This document shows positions 1 to 13,000 of a stretch of 64,000 bases of DNA, in pieces. Each line of letters begins with the position of its first letter. The stretch's first letter is position 1. The translations under genes were made by a program, and so were the position numbers. This stretch comes from Lepturacanthus savala (lineage: Eukaryota > Chordata > Actinopteri > Scombriformes > Trichiuridae): contig CM060467.1 of the NCBI GenBank assembly GCA_030544235.1, positions 5,001 through 69,000 on the forward strand. Direction: 5' to 3'. Under the pieces are notes generated by a model. It ran no database searches. It had not been told where the DNA came from and was given only the letters and a program-made list of their open reading frames with translations.

Positions 1-45
1 TAACCCTAACCCTAGCCCTAACCCTAACCCTAACCCTAACCCTAA
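1..45 (+). repeat. Telomeric hexamer tract at the window edge
   Basis: CCCTAA repeats with one CCCTAG variant followed by five CCCTAA. This is the same structure as the internal blocks of the 9-hexamer class, missing its left part. It is therefore more likely a cut-off internal block than the true terminal telomere, which would be much longer. Confidence 0.9.
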
Positions 46-620
46 TTCCCTTTCCCCGATAATAAGTCCCAAGAGGATAATTTAGTTTCCACATGTCCTA
101 GGCTTTGTCCCCCTAAGGAAAACACACATGTGAGGTACGCAGCCGATAAGACTCCCAAATGGGGAGCACGGTCCCCGAATCCCCATCCAGGGATCGGATA
201 GTCCGGGAAAGTAAGAATTAGAATGGGAAAGGATATGGGAAAAAGGGAAAAGGAAAAGGGAAGGAAGGAATAGAGGCAAAATAATTGGCACAACAAATTT
301 GTAAATTTTTAATTAATTTTATTGGATTGGGGAAAACCTAAATTGGAGAAAAAAGGTTAAATTTTACACATACAAAAATATACTCACCTGAATTGAAAAC
401 TCTAAAAACAGAAAAAAAGTCAAATACTTACCAAATTGGGAACCTAAATGGAGAGAAAGGTTTAAATACTTACCAGAAATCCTAAAAAAGGAAAAACAGA
501 CGGGTGTAGTAAAATCTACGTACGGTAAATCACTGGGGGGAGCATATTAGAAGGAGGAGGAGATTTCCAGGTTTAGTTGGCTCCTGGCAGGAGTAGAGCA
601 AAGAGCTCCTCCATAACATC

Positions 621-673
621 AGTGGCAGCGCCTGAAGAAGCCCAAAATATGGGCGAAACGTCGCGGCGCCACT
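621..673 (+). ncRNA. Hammerhead-ribozyme-like motif, diminished stem III type; one per satellite unit (40 copies)
   Basis: The core bases are all present: CTGAAGA at 632-638, GAAA at 655-658 and the cleavage triplet GTC at 660-662. Stem II is GCCC (640-643) with GGGC (651-654), a 7-nt loop and one bulged A at 639. Stem I is 621-631 with 663-673: nine Watson-Crick pairs around a 2x2 internal loop. Stem III would be only A658-U661 and C659-G660 with no loop, so it cannot close within one molecule. ACGU is self-complementary and could pair between two copies. Hammerhead variants with diminished stem III that cleave as dimers are known from Penelope-like retroelements. Cleavage is predicted after C662. 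Other copies lie 575-627 bases after each body start, for example 1643-1695 and 40700-40752. Activity is inferred. The bulged A is the main departure from a textbook core. Confidence 0.7.
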
Positions 674-680
674 TATAAAA
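674..680 (+). promoter_or_regulatory. TATAAAA box directly 3' of the hammerhead-like motif
   Basis: A TATAAAA word begins one base after the 3' arm of stem I and is repeated in every unit. It could place a start site near 705, giving + strand, C-rich transcripts running away from the telomere. The region is AT-rich, so a chance match is possible and no other promoter element is seen. Confidence 0.25.
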
Positions 681-800
681 GCCAACCATTATACTTTATA
701 TAACAAAGGCGAACCGGCTAATTAATAAATAAAAATAATAAAAATAAATATATACCTAACCTAATATATAGCAATGAATATATAAGCCTTTATGTGGAAG

Positions 801-931
801 AAGTGTCAGGGGGACATCCATCCCCAGGTTGGACAGTGCATTACGGGGGGACTATTTAGTCCCCTGATCTCTCCCCTCCCCCTAACCAGCCAGTGCCACC
901 TGGGGGCTCATTGGGCGTCCCCCTGACACTT
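801..931. repeat. 131-bp nested foldback with 15-bp perfect terminal arms, conserved in every full unit
   Basis: The outer arms 801-815 and 917-931 are perfect 15-bp inverted repeats. Inside them CCCCAGGT (822-829) pairs with ACCTGGGG (898-905), and GGGGACT (847-853) pairs with AGTCCCC (858-864) around an ATTT loop. All three nest in register, so one strand could fold into a long interrupted hairpin. It could be a remnant of a small inverted-repeat element or an RNA/DNA structure kept by homogenisation. I see no flanking target duplication. In unit 40 the right half is missing. Confidence 0.75.
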
Positions 932-1025
932 TTTAAGCTAACATCAGCTAACCTACCCCCCTTCCCCTCCCCCTAACCATAACCACCCCTAATTGTGGCT
1001 CTAACCCTAACCCCAGTCCCACTAG

Positions 1026-1067
1026 CCCTAACCCTAACCCTAACCCTAACCCTAACCCTAACCCTAA
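1026..1067 (+). repeat. Interstitial telomeric block, 7-hexamer class (example)
   Basis: Seven perfect CCCTAA follow CACTAG and precede the next body. Such a block ends just before every body. The 9- and 10-hexamer classes contain a CCCTAG variant at hexamer 3 or 4, whereas the 6- and 7-hexamer classes are pure. Confidence 0.95.
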
Positions 1068-4000
1068 TTCCCTTTCCCCGATAATAAGTCCCAAGAGGAT
1101 AATTTAGTTTCCACATGTCCTAGGCTTTGTCCCCCTAAGGAAAACACACATGTGAGGTACGCAGCCGATAAGACTCCCAAATGGGGAGCACGGTCCCCGA
1201 ATCCCCATCCAGGGATCGGATAGTCCGGGAAAGTAAGAATTAGAATGGGAAAGGATATGGGAAAAAGGGAAAAGGAAAAGGGAAGGAAGGAATAGAGGCA
1301 AAATAATTGGCACAACAAATTTGTAAATTTTTAATTAATTTTATTGGATTGGGGAAAACCTAAATTGGAGAAAAAAGGTTAAATTTTACACATACAAAAA
1401 TATACTCACCTGAATTGAAAACTCTAAAAACAGAAAAAAAGTCAAATACTTACCAAATTGGGAACCTAAATGGAGAGAAAGGTTTAAATACTTACCAGAA
1501 ATCCTAAAAAAGGAAAAACAGACGGGTGTAGTAAAATCTACGTACGGTAAATCACTGGGGGGAGCATATTAGAAGGAGGAGGAGATTTCCAGGTTTAGTT
1601 GGCTCCTGGCAGGAGTAGAGCAAAGAGCTCCTCCATAACATCAGTGGCAGCGCCTGAAGAAGCCCAAAATATGGGCGAAACGTCGCGGCGCCACTTATAA
1701 AAGCCAACCATTATACTTTATATAACAAAGGCGAACCGGCTAATTAATAAATAAAAATAATAAAAATAAATATATACCTAACCTAATATATAGCAATGAA
1801 TATATAAGCCTTTATGTGGAAGAAGTGTCAGGGGGACATCCATCCCCAGGTTGGACAGTGCATTACGGGGGACTATTTAGTCCCCTGATCTCTCCCCTCC
1901 CCCTAACCAGCCAGTGCCACCTGGGGGCTCATTGGGCGTCCCCCCTGACACTTTTTAAGCTAACATCAGCTAACCTACCCCCCTTCCCCTCCCCCTAACC
2001 ATAACCACCCCTAATTGTGGCTCTAACCCTAACCCCAGTCCCACTAGCCCTAACCCTAACCCTAACCCTAACCCTAACCCTAATTCCCTTTCCCCGATAA
2101 TAAGTCCCAAGAGGATAATTTAGTTTCCACATGTCCTAGGCTTTGTCCCCCTAAGGAAAACACACATGTGAGGTACGCAGCCGATAAGACTCCCAAATGG
2201 GGAGCACGGTCCCCGAATCCCCATCCAGGGATCGGATAGTCCGGGAAAGTAAGAATTAGAATGGGAAAGGATATGGGAAAAAGGGAAAAGGAAAAGGGAA
2301 GGAAGGAATAGAGGCAAAATAATTGGCACAACAAATTTGTAAATTTTTAATTAATTTTATTGGATTGGGGAAAACCTAAATTGGAGAAAAAAGGTTAAAT
2401 TTTACACATACAAAAATATACTCACCTGAATTGAAAACTCTAAAAACAGAAAAAAAGTCAAATACTTACCAAATTGGGAACCTAAATGGAGAGAAAGGTT
2501 TAAATACTTACCAGAAATCCTAAAAAAGGAAAAACAGACGGGTGTAGTAAAATCTACGTACGGTAAATCACTGGGGGGAGCATATTAGAAGGAGGAGGAG
2601 ATTTCCAGGTTTAGTTGGCTCCTGGCAGGAGTAGAGCAAAGAGCTCCTCCATAACATCAGTGGCAGCGCCTGAAGAAGCCCAAAATATGGGCGAAACGTC
2701 GCGGCGCCACTTATAAAAGCCAACCATTATACTTTATATAACAAAGGCGAACCGGCTAATTAATAAATAAAAATAATAAAAATAAATATATACCTAACCT
2801 AATATATAGCAATGAATATATAAGCCTTTATGTGGAAGAAGTGTCAGGGGGACATCCATCCCCAGGTTGGACAGTGCATTACGGGGGACTATTTAGTCCC
2901 CTGATCTCTCCCCTCCCCCTAACCAGCCAGTGCCACCTGGGGGCTCATTGGGCGTCCCCCTGACACTTTTTAAGCTAACATCAGCTAACCTACCCCCCTT
3001 CCCCTCCCCCTAACCATAACCACCCCTAATTGTGGCTCTAACCCTAACCCCAGTCCCACTAGCCCTAACCCTAACCCTAACCCTAACCCTAACCCTAATT
3101 CCCTTTCCCCGATAATAAGTCCCAAGAGGATAATTTAGTTTCCACATGTCCTAGGCTTTGTCCCCCTAAGGAAAACACACATGTGAGGTACGCAGCCGAT
3201 AAGACTCCCAAATGGGGAGCACGGTCCCCGAATCCCCATCCAGGGATCGGATAGTCCGGGAAAGTAAGAATTAGAATGGGAAAGGATATGGGAAAAAGGG
3301 AAAAGGAAAAGGGAAGGAAGGAATAGAGGCAAAATAATTGGCACAACAAATTTGTAAATTTTTAATTAATTTTATTGGATTGGGGAAAACCTAAATTGGA
3401 GAAAAAAGGTTAAATTTTACACATACAAAAATATACTCACCTGAATTGAAAACTCTAAAAACAGAAAAAAAGTCAAATACTTACCAAATTGGGAACCTAA
3501 ATGGAGAGAAAGGTTTAAATACTTACCAGAAATCCTAAAAAAGGAAAAACAGACGGGTGTAGTAAAATCTACGTACGGTAAATCACTGGGGGGAGCATAT
3601 TAGAAGGAGGAGGAGATTTCCAGGTTTAGTTGGCTCCTGGCAGGAGTAGAGCAAAGAGCTCCTCCATAACATCAGTGGCAGCGCCTGAAGAAGCCCAAAA
3701 TATGGGCGAAACGTCGCGGCGCCACTTATAAAAGCCAACCATTATACTTTATATAACAAAGGCGAACCGGCTAATTAATAAATAAAAATAATAAAAATAA
3801 ATATATACCTAACCTAATATATAGCAATGAATATATAAGCCTTTATGTGGAAGAAGTGTCAGGGGGACATCCATCCCCAGGTTGGACAGTGCATTACGGG
3901 GGACTATTTAGTCCCCTGATCTCTCCCCTCCCCCTAACCAGCCAGTGCCACCTGGGGGCTCATTGGGCGTCCCCCTGACACTTTTTAAGCTAACATCAGC

Positions 4001-7000
4001 TAACCTACCCCCCTTCCCCTCCCCCTAACCATAACCACCCCTAATTGTGGCTCTAACCCTAACCCCAGTCCCACTAGCCCTAACCCTAACCCTAACCCTA
4101 ACCCTAACCCTAATTCCCTTTCCCCGATAATAAGTCCCAAGAGGATAATTTAGTTTCCACATGTCCTAGGCTTTGTCCCCCTAAGGAAAACACACATGTG
4201 AGGTACGCAGCCGATAAGACTCCCAAATGGGGAGCACGGTCCCCGAATCCCCATCCAGGGATCGGATAGTCCGGGAAAGTAAGAATTAGAATGGGAAAGG
4301 ATATGGGAAAAAGGGAAAAGGAAAAGGGAAGGAAGGAATAGAGGCAAAATAATTGGCACAACAAATTTGTAAATTTTTAATTAATTTTATTGGATTGGGG
4401 AAAACCTAAATTGGAGAAAAAAGGTTAAATTTTACACATACAAAAATATACTCACCTGAATTGAAAACTCTAAAAACAGAAAAAAAGTCAAATACTTACC
4501 AAATTGGGAACCTAAATGGAGAGAAAGGTTTAAATACTTACCAGAAATCCTAAAAAAGGAAAAACAGACGGGTGTAGTAAAATCTACGTACGGTAAATCA
4601 CTGGGGGGAGCATATTAGAAGGAGGAGGAGATTTCCAGGTTTAGTTGGCTCCTGGCAGGAGTAGAGCAAAGAGCTCCTCCATAACATCAGTGGCAGCGCC
4701 TGAAGAAGCCCAAAATATGGGCGAAACGTCGCGGCGCCACTTATAAAAGCCAACCATTATACTTTATATAACAAAGGCGAACCGGCTAATTAATAAATAA
4801 AAATAATAAAAATAAATATATACCTAACCTAATATATAGCAATGAATATATAAGCCTTTATGTGGAAGAAGTGTCAGGGGGACATCCATCCCCAGGTTGG
4901 ACAGTGCATTACGGGGGACTATTTAGTCCCCTGATCTCTCCCCTCCCCCTAACCAGCCAGTGCCACCTGGGGGCTCATTGGGCGTCCCCCTGACACTTTT
5001 TAAGCTAACATCAGCTAACCTACCCCCCTTCCCCTCCCCCTAACCATAACCACCCCTAATTGTGGCTCTAACCCTAACCCCAGTCCCACTAGCCCTAACC
5101 CTAACCCTAACCCTAGCCCTAACCCTAACCCTAACCCTAACCCTAACCCTAATTCCCTTTCCCCGATAATAAGTCCCAAGAGGATAATTTAGTTTCCACA
5201 TGTCCTAGGCTTTGTCCCCCTAAGGAAAACACACATGTGAGGTACGCAGCCGATAAGACTCCCAAATGGGGAGCACGGTCCCCGAATCCCCATCCAGGGA
5301 TCGGATAGTCCGGGAAAGTAAGAATTAGAATGGGAAAGGATATGGGAAAAAGGGAAAAGGAAAAGGGAAGGAAGGAATAGAGGCAAAATAATTGGCACAA
5401 CAAATTTGTAAATTTTTAATTAATTTTATTGGATTGGGGAAAACCTAAATTGGAGAAAAAAGGTTAAATTTTACACATACAAAAATATACTCACCTGAAT
5501 TGAAAACTCTAAAAACAGAAAAAAAGTCAAATACTTACCAAATTGGGAACCTAAATGGAGAGAAAGGTTTAAATACTTACCAGAAATCCTAAAAAAGGAA
5601 AAACAGACGGGTGTAGTAAAATCTACGTACGGTAAATCACTGGGGGGAGCATATTAGAAGGAGGAGGAGATTTCCAGGTTTAGTTGGCTCCTGGCAGGAG
5701 TAGAGCAAAGAGCTCCTCCATAACATCAGTGGCAGCGCCTGAAGAAGCCCAAAATATGGGCGAAACGTCGCGGCGCCACTTATAAAAGCCAACCATTATA
5801 CTTTATATAACAAAGGCGAACCGGCTAATTAATAAATAAAAATAATAAAAATAAATATATACCTAACCTAATATATAGCAATGAATATATAAGCCTTTAT
5901 GTGGAAGAAGTGTCAGGGGGACATCCATCCCCAGGTTGGACAGTGCATTACGGGGGACTATTTAGTCCCCTGATCTCTCCCCTCCCCCTAACCAGCCAGT
6001 GCCACCTGGGGGCTCATTGGGCGTCCCCCTGACACTTTTTAAGCTAACATCAGCTAACCTACCCCCCTTCCCCTCCCCCTAACCATAACCACCCCTAATT
6101 GTGGCTCTAACCCTAACCCCAGTCCCACTAGCCCTAACCCTAACCCTAACCCTAGCCCTAACCCTAACCCTAACCCTAACCCTAACCCTAATTCCCTTTC
6201 CCCGATAATAAGTCCCAAGAGGATAATTTAGTTTCCACATGTCCTAGGCTTTGTCCCCCTAAGGAAAACACACATGTGAGGTACGCAGCCGATAAGACTC
6301 CCAAATGGGGAGCACGGTCCCCGAATCCCCATCCAGGGATCGGATAGTCCGGGAAAGTAAGAATTAGAATGGGAAAGGATATGGGAAAAAGGGAAAAGGA
6401 AAAGGGAAGGAAGGAATAGAGGCAAAATAATTGGCACAACAAATTTGTAAATTTTTAATTAATTTTATTGGATTGGGGAAAACCTAAATTGGAGAAAAAA
6501 GGTTAAATTTTACACATACAAAAATATACTCACCTGAATTGAAAACTCTAAAAACAGAAAAAAAGTCAAATACTTACCAAATTGGGAACCTAAATGGAGA
6601 GAAAGGTTTAAATACTTACCAGAAATCCTAAAAAAGGAAAAACAGACGGGTGTAGTAAAATCTACGTACGGTAAATCACTGGGGGGAGCATATTAGAAGG
6701 AGGAGGAGATTTCCAGGTTTAGTTGGCTCCTGGCAGGAGTAGAGCAAAGAGCTCCTCCATAACATCAGTGGCAGCGCCTGAAGAAGCCCAAAATATGGGC
6801 GAAACGTCGCGGCGCCACTTATAAAAGCCAACCATTATACTTTATATAACAAAGGCGAACCGGCTAATTAATAAATAAAAATAATAAAAATAAATATATA
6901 CCTAACCTAATATATAGCAATGAATATATAAGCCTTTATGTGGAAGAAGTGTCAGGGGGACATCCATCCCCAGGTTGGACAGTGCATTACGGGGGACTAT

Positions 7001-10000
7001 TTAGTCCCCTGATCTCTCCCCTCCCCCTAACCAGCCAGTGCCACCTGGGGGCTCATTGGGCGTCCCCCTGACACTTTTTAAGCTAACATCAGCTAACCTA
7101 CCCCCCTTCCCCTCCCCCTAACCATAACCACCCCTAATTGTGGCTCTAACCCTAACCCCAGTCCCACTAGCCCTAACCCTAACCCTAACCCTAACCCTAA
7201 CCCTAACCCTAATTCCCTTTCCCCGATAATAAGTCCCAAGAGGATAATTTAGTTTCCACATGTCCTAGGCTTTGTCCCCCTAAGGAAAACACACATGTGA
7301 GGTACGCAGCCGATAAGACTCCCAAATGGGGAGCACGGTCCCCGAATCCCCATCCAGGGATCGGATAGTCCGGGAAAGTAAGAATTAGAATGGGAAAGGA
7401 TATGGGAAAAAGGGAAAAGGAAAAGGGAAGGAAGGAATAGAGGCAAAATAATTGGCACAACAAATTTGTAAATTTTTAATTAATTTTATTGGATTGGGGA
7501 AAACCTAAATTGGAGAAAAAAGGTTAAATTTTACACATACAAAAATATACTCACCTGAATTGAAAACTCTAAAAACAGAAAAAAAGTCAAATACTTACCA
7601 AATTGGGAACCTAAATGGAGAGAAAGGTTTAAATACTTACCAGAAATCCTAAAAAAGGAAAAACAGACGGGTGTAGTAAAATCTACGTACGGTAAATCAC
7701 TGGGGGGAGCATATTAGAAGGAGGAGGAGATTTCCAGGTTTAGTTGGCTCCTGGCAGGAGTAGAGCAAAGAGCTCCTCCATAACATCAGTGGCAGCGCCT
7801 GAAGAAGCCCAAAATATGGGCGAAACGTCGCGGCGCCACTTATAAAAGCCAACCATTATACTTTATATAACAAAGGCGAACCGGCTAATTAATAAATAAA
7901 AATAATAAAAATAAATATATACCTAACCTAATATATAGCAATGAATATATAAGCCTTTATGTGGAAGAAGTGTCAGGGGGACATCCATCCCCAGGTTGGA
8001 CAGTGCATTACGGGGGACTATTTAGTCCCCTGATCTCTCCCCTCCCCCTAACCAGCCAGTGCCACCTGGGGGCTCATTGGGCGTCCCCCTGACACTTTTT
8101 AAGCTAACATCAGCTAACCTACCCCCCTTCCCCTCCCCCTAACCATAACCACCCCTAATTGTGGCTCTAACCCTAACCCCAGTCCCACTAGCCCTAACCC
8201 TAACCCTAACCCTAGCCCTAACCCTAACCCTAACCCTAACCCTAATTCCCTTTCCCCGATAATAAGTCCCAAGAGGATAATTTAGTTTCCACATGTCCTA
8301 GGCTTTGTCCCCCTAAGGAAAACACACATGTGAGGTACGCAGCCGATAAGACTCCCAAATGGGGAGCACGGTCCCCGAATCCCCATCCAGGGATCGGATA
8401 GTCCGGGAAAGTAAGAATTAGAATGGGAAAGGATATGGGAAAAAGGGAAAAGGAAAAGGGAAGGAAGGAATAGAGGCAAAATAATTGGCACAACAAATTT
8501 GTAAATTTTTAATTAATTTTATTGGATTGGGGAAAACCTAAATTGGAGAAAAAAGGTTAAATTTTACACATACAAAAATATACTCACCTGAATTGAAAAC
8601 TCTAAAAACAGAAAAAAAGTCAAATACTTACCAAATTGGGAACCTAAATGGAGAGAAAGGTTTAAATACTTACCAGAAATCCTAAAAAAGGAAAAACAGA
8701 CGGGTGTAGTAAAATCTACGTACGGTAAATCACTGGGGGGAGCATATTAGAAGGAGGAGGAGATTTCCAGGTTTAGTTGGCTCCTGGCAGGAGTAGAGCA
8801 AAGAGCTCCTCCATAACATCAGTGGCAGCGCCTGAAGAAGCCCAAAATATGGGCGAAACGTCGCGGCGCCACTTATAAAAGCCAACCATTATACTTTATA
8901 TAACAAAGGCGAACCGGCTAATTAATAAATAAAAATAATAAAAATAAATATATACCTAACCTAATATATAGCAATGAATATATAAGCCTTTATGTGGAAG
9001 AAGTGTCAGGGGGACATCCATCCCCAGGTTGGACAGTGCATTACGGGGGACTATTTAGTCCCCTGATCTCTCCCCTCCCCCTAACCAGCCAGTGCCACCT
9101 GGGGGCTCATTGGGCGTCCCCCTGACACTTTTTAAGCTAACATCAGCTAACCTACCCCCCTTCCCCTCCCCCTAACCATAACCACCCCTAATTGTGGCTC
9201 TAACCCTAACCCCAGTCCCACTAGCCCTAACCCTAACCCTAACCCTAGCCCTAACCCTAACCCTAACCCTAACCCTAATTCCCTTTCCCCGATAATAAGT
9301 CCCAAGAGGATAATTTAGTTTCCACATGTCCTAGGCTTTGTCCCCCTAAGGAAAACACACATGTGAGGTACGCAGCCGATAAGACTCCCAAATGGGGAGC
9401 ACGGTCCCCGAATCCCCATCCAGGGATCGGATAGTCCGGGAAAGTAAGAATTAGAATGGGAAAGGATATGGGAAAAAGGGAAAAGGAAAAGGGAAGGAAG
9501 GAATAGAGGCAAAATAATTGGCACAACAAATTTGTAAATTTTTAATTAATTTTATTGGATTGGGGAAAACCTAAATTGGAGAAAAAAGGTTAAATTTTAC
9601 ACATACAAAAATATACTCACCTGAATTGAAAACTCTAAAAACAGAAAAAAAGTCAAATACTTACCAAATTGGGAACCTAAATGGAGAGAAAGGTTTAAAT
9701 ACTTACCAGAAATCCTAAAAAAGGAAAAACAGACGGGTGTAGTAAAATCTACGTACGGTAAATCACTGGGGGGAGCATATTAGAAGGAGGAGGAGATTTC
9801 CAGGTTTAGTTGGCTCCTGGCAGGAGTAGAGCAAAGAGCTCCTCCATAACATCAGTGGCAGCGCCTGAAGAAGCCCAAAATATGGGCGAAACGTCGCGGC
9901 GCCACTTATAAAAGCCAACCATTATACTTTATATAACAAAGGCGAACCGGCTAATTAATAAATAAAAATAATAAAAATAAATATATACCTAACCTAATAT

Positions 10001-13000
10001 ATAGCAATGAATATATAAGCCTTTATGTGGAAGAAGTGTCAGGGGGACATCCATCCCCAGGTTGGACAGTGCATTACGGGGGACTATTTAGTCCCCTGAT
10101 CTCTCCCCTCCCCCTAACCAGCCAGTGCCACCTGGGGGCTCATTGGGCGTCCCCCTGACACTTTTTAAGCTAACATCAGCTAACCTACCCCCCTTCCCCT
10201 CCCCCTAACCATAACCACCCCTAATTGTGGCTCTAACCCTAACCCCAGTCCCACTAGCCCTAACCCTAACCCTAACCCTAACCCTAACCCTAATTCCCTT
10301 TCCCCGATAATAAGTCCCAAGAGGATAATTTAGTTTCCACATGTCCTAGGCTTTGTCCCCCTAAGGAAAACACACATGTGAGGTACGCAGCCGATAAGAC
10401 TCCCAAATGGGGAGCACGGTCCCCGAATCCCCATCCAGGGATCGGATAGTCCGGGAAAGTAAGAATTAGAATGGGAAAGGATATGGGAAAAAGGGAAAAG
10501 GAAAAGGGAAGGAAGGAATAGAGGCAAAATAATTGGCACAACAAATTTGTAAATTTTTAATTAATTTTATTGGATTGGGGAAAACCTAAATTGGAGAAAA
10601 AAGGTTAAATTTTACACATACAAAAATATACTCACCTGAATTGAAAACTCTAAAAACAGAAAAAAAGTCAAATACTTACCAAATTGGGAACCTAAATGGA
10701 GAGAAAGGTTTAAATACTTACCAGAAATCCTAAAAAAGGAAAAACAGACGGGTGTAGTAAAATCTACGTACGGTAAATCACTGGGGGGAGCATATTAGAA
10801 GGAGGAGGAGATTTCCAGGTTTAGTTGGCTCCTGGCAGGAGTAGAGCAAAGAGCTCCTCCATAACATCAGTGGCAGCGCCTGAAGAAGCCCAAAATATGG
10901 GCGAAACGTCGCGGCGCCACTTATAAAAGCCAACCATTATACTTTATATAACAAAGGCGAACCGGCTAATTAATAAATAAAAATAATAAAAATAAATATA
11001 TACCTAACCTAATATATAGCAATGAATATATAAGCCTTTATGTGGAAGAAGTGTCAGGGGGACATCCATCCCCAGGTTGGACAGTGCATTACGGGGGACT
11101 ATTTAGTCCCCTGATCTCTCCCCTCCCCCTAACCAGCCAGTGCCACCTGGGGGCTCATTGGGCGTCCCCCTGACACTTTTTAAGCTAACATCAGCTAACC
11201 TACCCCCCTTCCCCTCCCCCTAACCATAACCACCCCTAATTGTGGCTCTAACCCTAACCCCAGTCCCACTAGCCCTAACCCTAACCCTAACCCTAGCCCT
11301 AACCCTAACCCTAACCCTAACCCTAACCCTAATTCCCTTTCCCCGATAATAAGTCCCAAGAGGATAATTTAGTTTCCACATGTCCTAGGCTTTGTCCCCC
11401 TAAGGAAAACACACATGTGAGGTACGCAGCCGATAAGACTCCCAAATGGGGAGCACGGTCCCCGAATCCCCATCCAGGGATCGGATAGTCCGGGAAAGTA
11501 AGAATTAGAATGGGAAAGGATATGGGAAAAAGGGAAAAGGAAAAGGGAAGGAAGGAATAGAGGCAAAATAATTGGCACAACAAATTTGTAAATTTTTAAT
11601 TAATTTTATTGGATTGGGGAAAACCTAAATTGGAGAAAAAAGGTTAAATTTTACACATACAAAAATATACTCACCTGAATTGAAAACTCTAAAAACAGAA
11701 AAAAAGTCAAATACTTACCAAATTGGGAACCTAAATGGAGAGAAAGGTTTAAATACTTACCAGAAATCCTAAAAAAGGAAAAACAGACGGGTGTAGTAAA
11801 ATCTACGTACGGTAAATCACTGGGGGGAGCATATTAGAAGGAGGAGGAGATTTCCAGGTTTAGTTGGCTCCTGGCAGGAGTAGAGCAAAGAGCTCCTCCA
11901 TAACATCAGTGGCAGCGCCTGAAGAAGCCCAAAATATGGGCGAAACGTCGCGGCGCCACTTATAAAAGCCAACCATTATACTTTATATAACAAAGGCGAA
12001 CCGGCTAATTAATAAATAAAAATAATAAAAATAAATATATACCTAACCTAATATATAGCAATGAATATATAAGCCTTTATGTGGAAGAAGTGTCAGGGGG
12101 ACATCCATCCCCAGGTTGGACAGTGCATTACGGGGGACTATTTAGTCCCCTGATCTCTCCCCTCCCCCTAACCAGCCAGTGCCACCTGGGGGCTCATTGG
12201 GCGTCCCCCTGACACTTTTTAAGCTAACATCAGCTAACCTACCCCCCTTCCCCTCCCCCTAACCATAACCACCCCTAATTGTGGCTCTAACCCTAACCCC
12301 AGTCCCACTAGCCCTAACCCTAACCCTAGCCCTAACCCTAACCCTAACCCTAACCCTAACCCTAATTCCCTTTCCCCGATAATAAGTCCCAAGAGGATAA
12401 TTTAGTTTCCACATGTCCTAGGCTTTGTCCCCCTAAGGAAAACACACATGTGAGGTACGCAGCCGATAAGACTCCCAAATGGGGAGCACGGTCCCCGAAT
12501 CCCCATCCAGGGATCGGATAGTCCGGGAAAGTAAGAATTAGAATGGGAAAGGATATGGGAAAAAGGGAAAAGGAAAAGGGAAGGAAGGAATAGAGGCAAA
12601 ATAATTGGCACAACAAATTTGTAAATTTTTAATTAATTTTATTGGATTGGGGAAAACCTAAATTGGAGAAAAAAGGTTAAATTTTACACATACAAAAATA
12701 TACTCACCTGAATTGAAAACTCTAAAAACAGAAAAAAAGTCAAATACTTACCAAATTGGGAACCTAAATGGAGAGAAAGGTTTAAATACTTACCAGAAAT
12801 CCTAAAAAAGGAAAAACAGACGGGTGTAGTAAAATCTACGTACGGTAAATCACTGGGGGGAGCATATTAGAAGGAGGAGGAGATTTCCAGGTTTAGTTGG
12901 CTCCTGGCAGGAGTAGAGCAAAGAGCTCCTCCATAACATCAGTGGCAGCGCCTGAAGAAGCCCAAAATATGGGCGAAACGTCGCGGCGCCACTTATAAAA

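Larger units (their letters stand above)
46..1025 (+). repeat. Reference satellite body (unit 1)
   Basis: In order, the body holds: a mixed-composition segment with a purine-rich run (46-300); an AT-rich segment with an internal duplication of about 103 bp offset (338-360 versus 441-466) and a second short repeat of 42 bp offset (421-440 versus 463-482); a hammerhead-like motif (621-673); a TATAAAA box (674-680); an AT-rich stretch (715-790); a 131-bp foldback (801-931); and a C-rich end containing degenerate telomeric words (about 955-1025), ending in CACTAG next to the hexamer block. Unit 1 differs from later units by one extra G in the run at 845-850. I see no tRNA-like, SINE-like or reverse-transcriptase sequence. 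Confidence 0.9.

Noticed and set aside
42..296. 84-codon minus-strand open frame (and a 69-codon frame in another phase) present in all 40 satellite units
   Set aside because: Its conservation is fully explained by near-identity of the units. The peptide is low-complexity and hydrophobic from a purine-rich strand, two frames are open over the same DNA, and there is no recognised domain.
1816..1998. 60-codon + frame in unit 2 only
   Set aside because: It appears only because of one extra C in unit 2 and crosses the foldback; not a gene.
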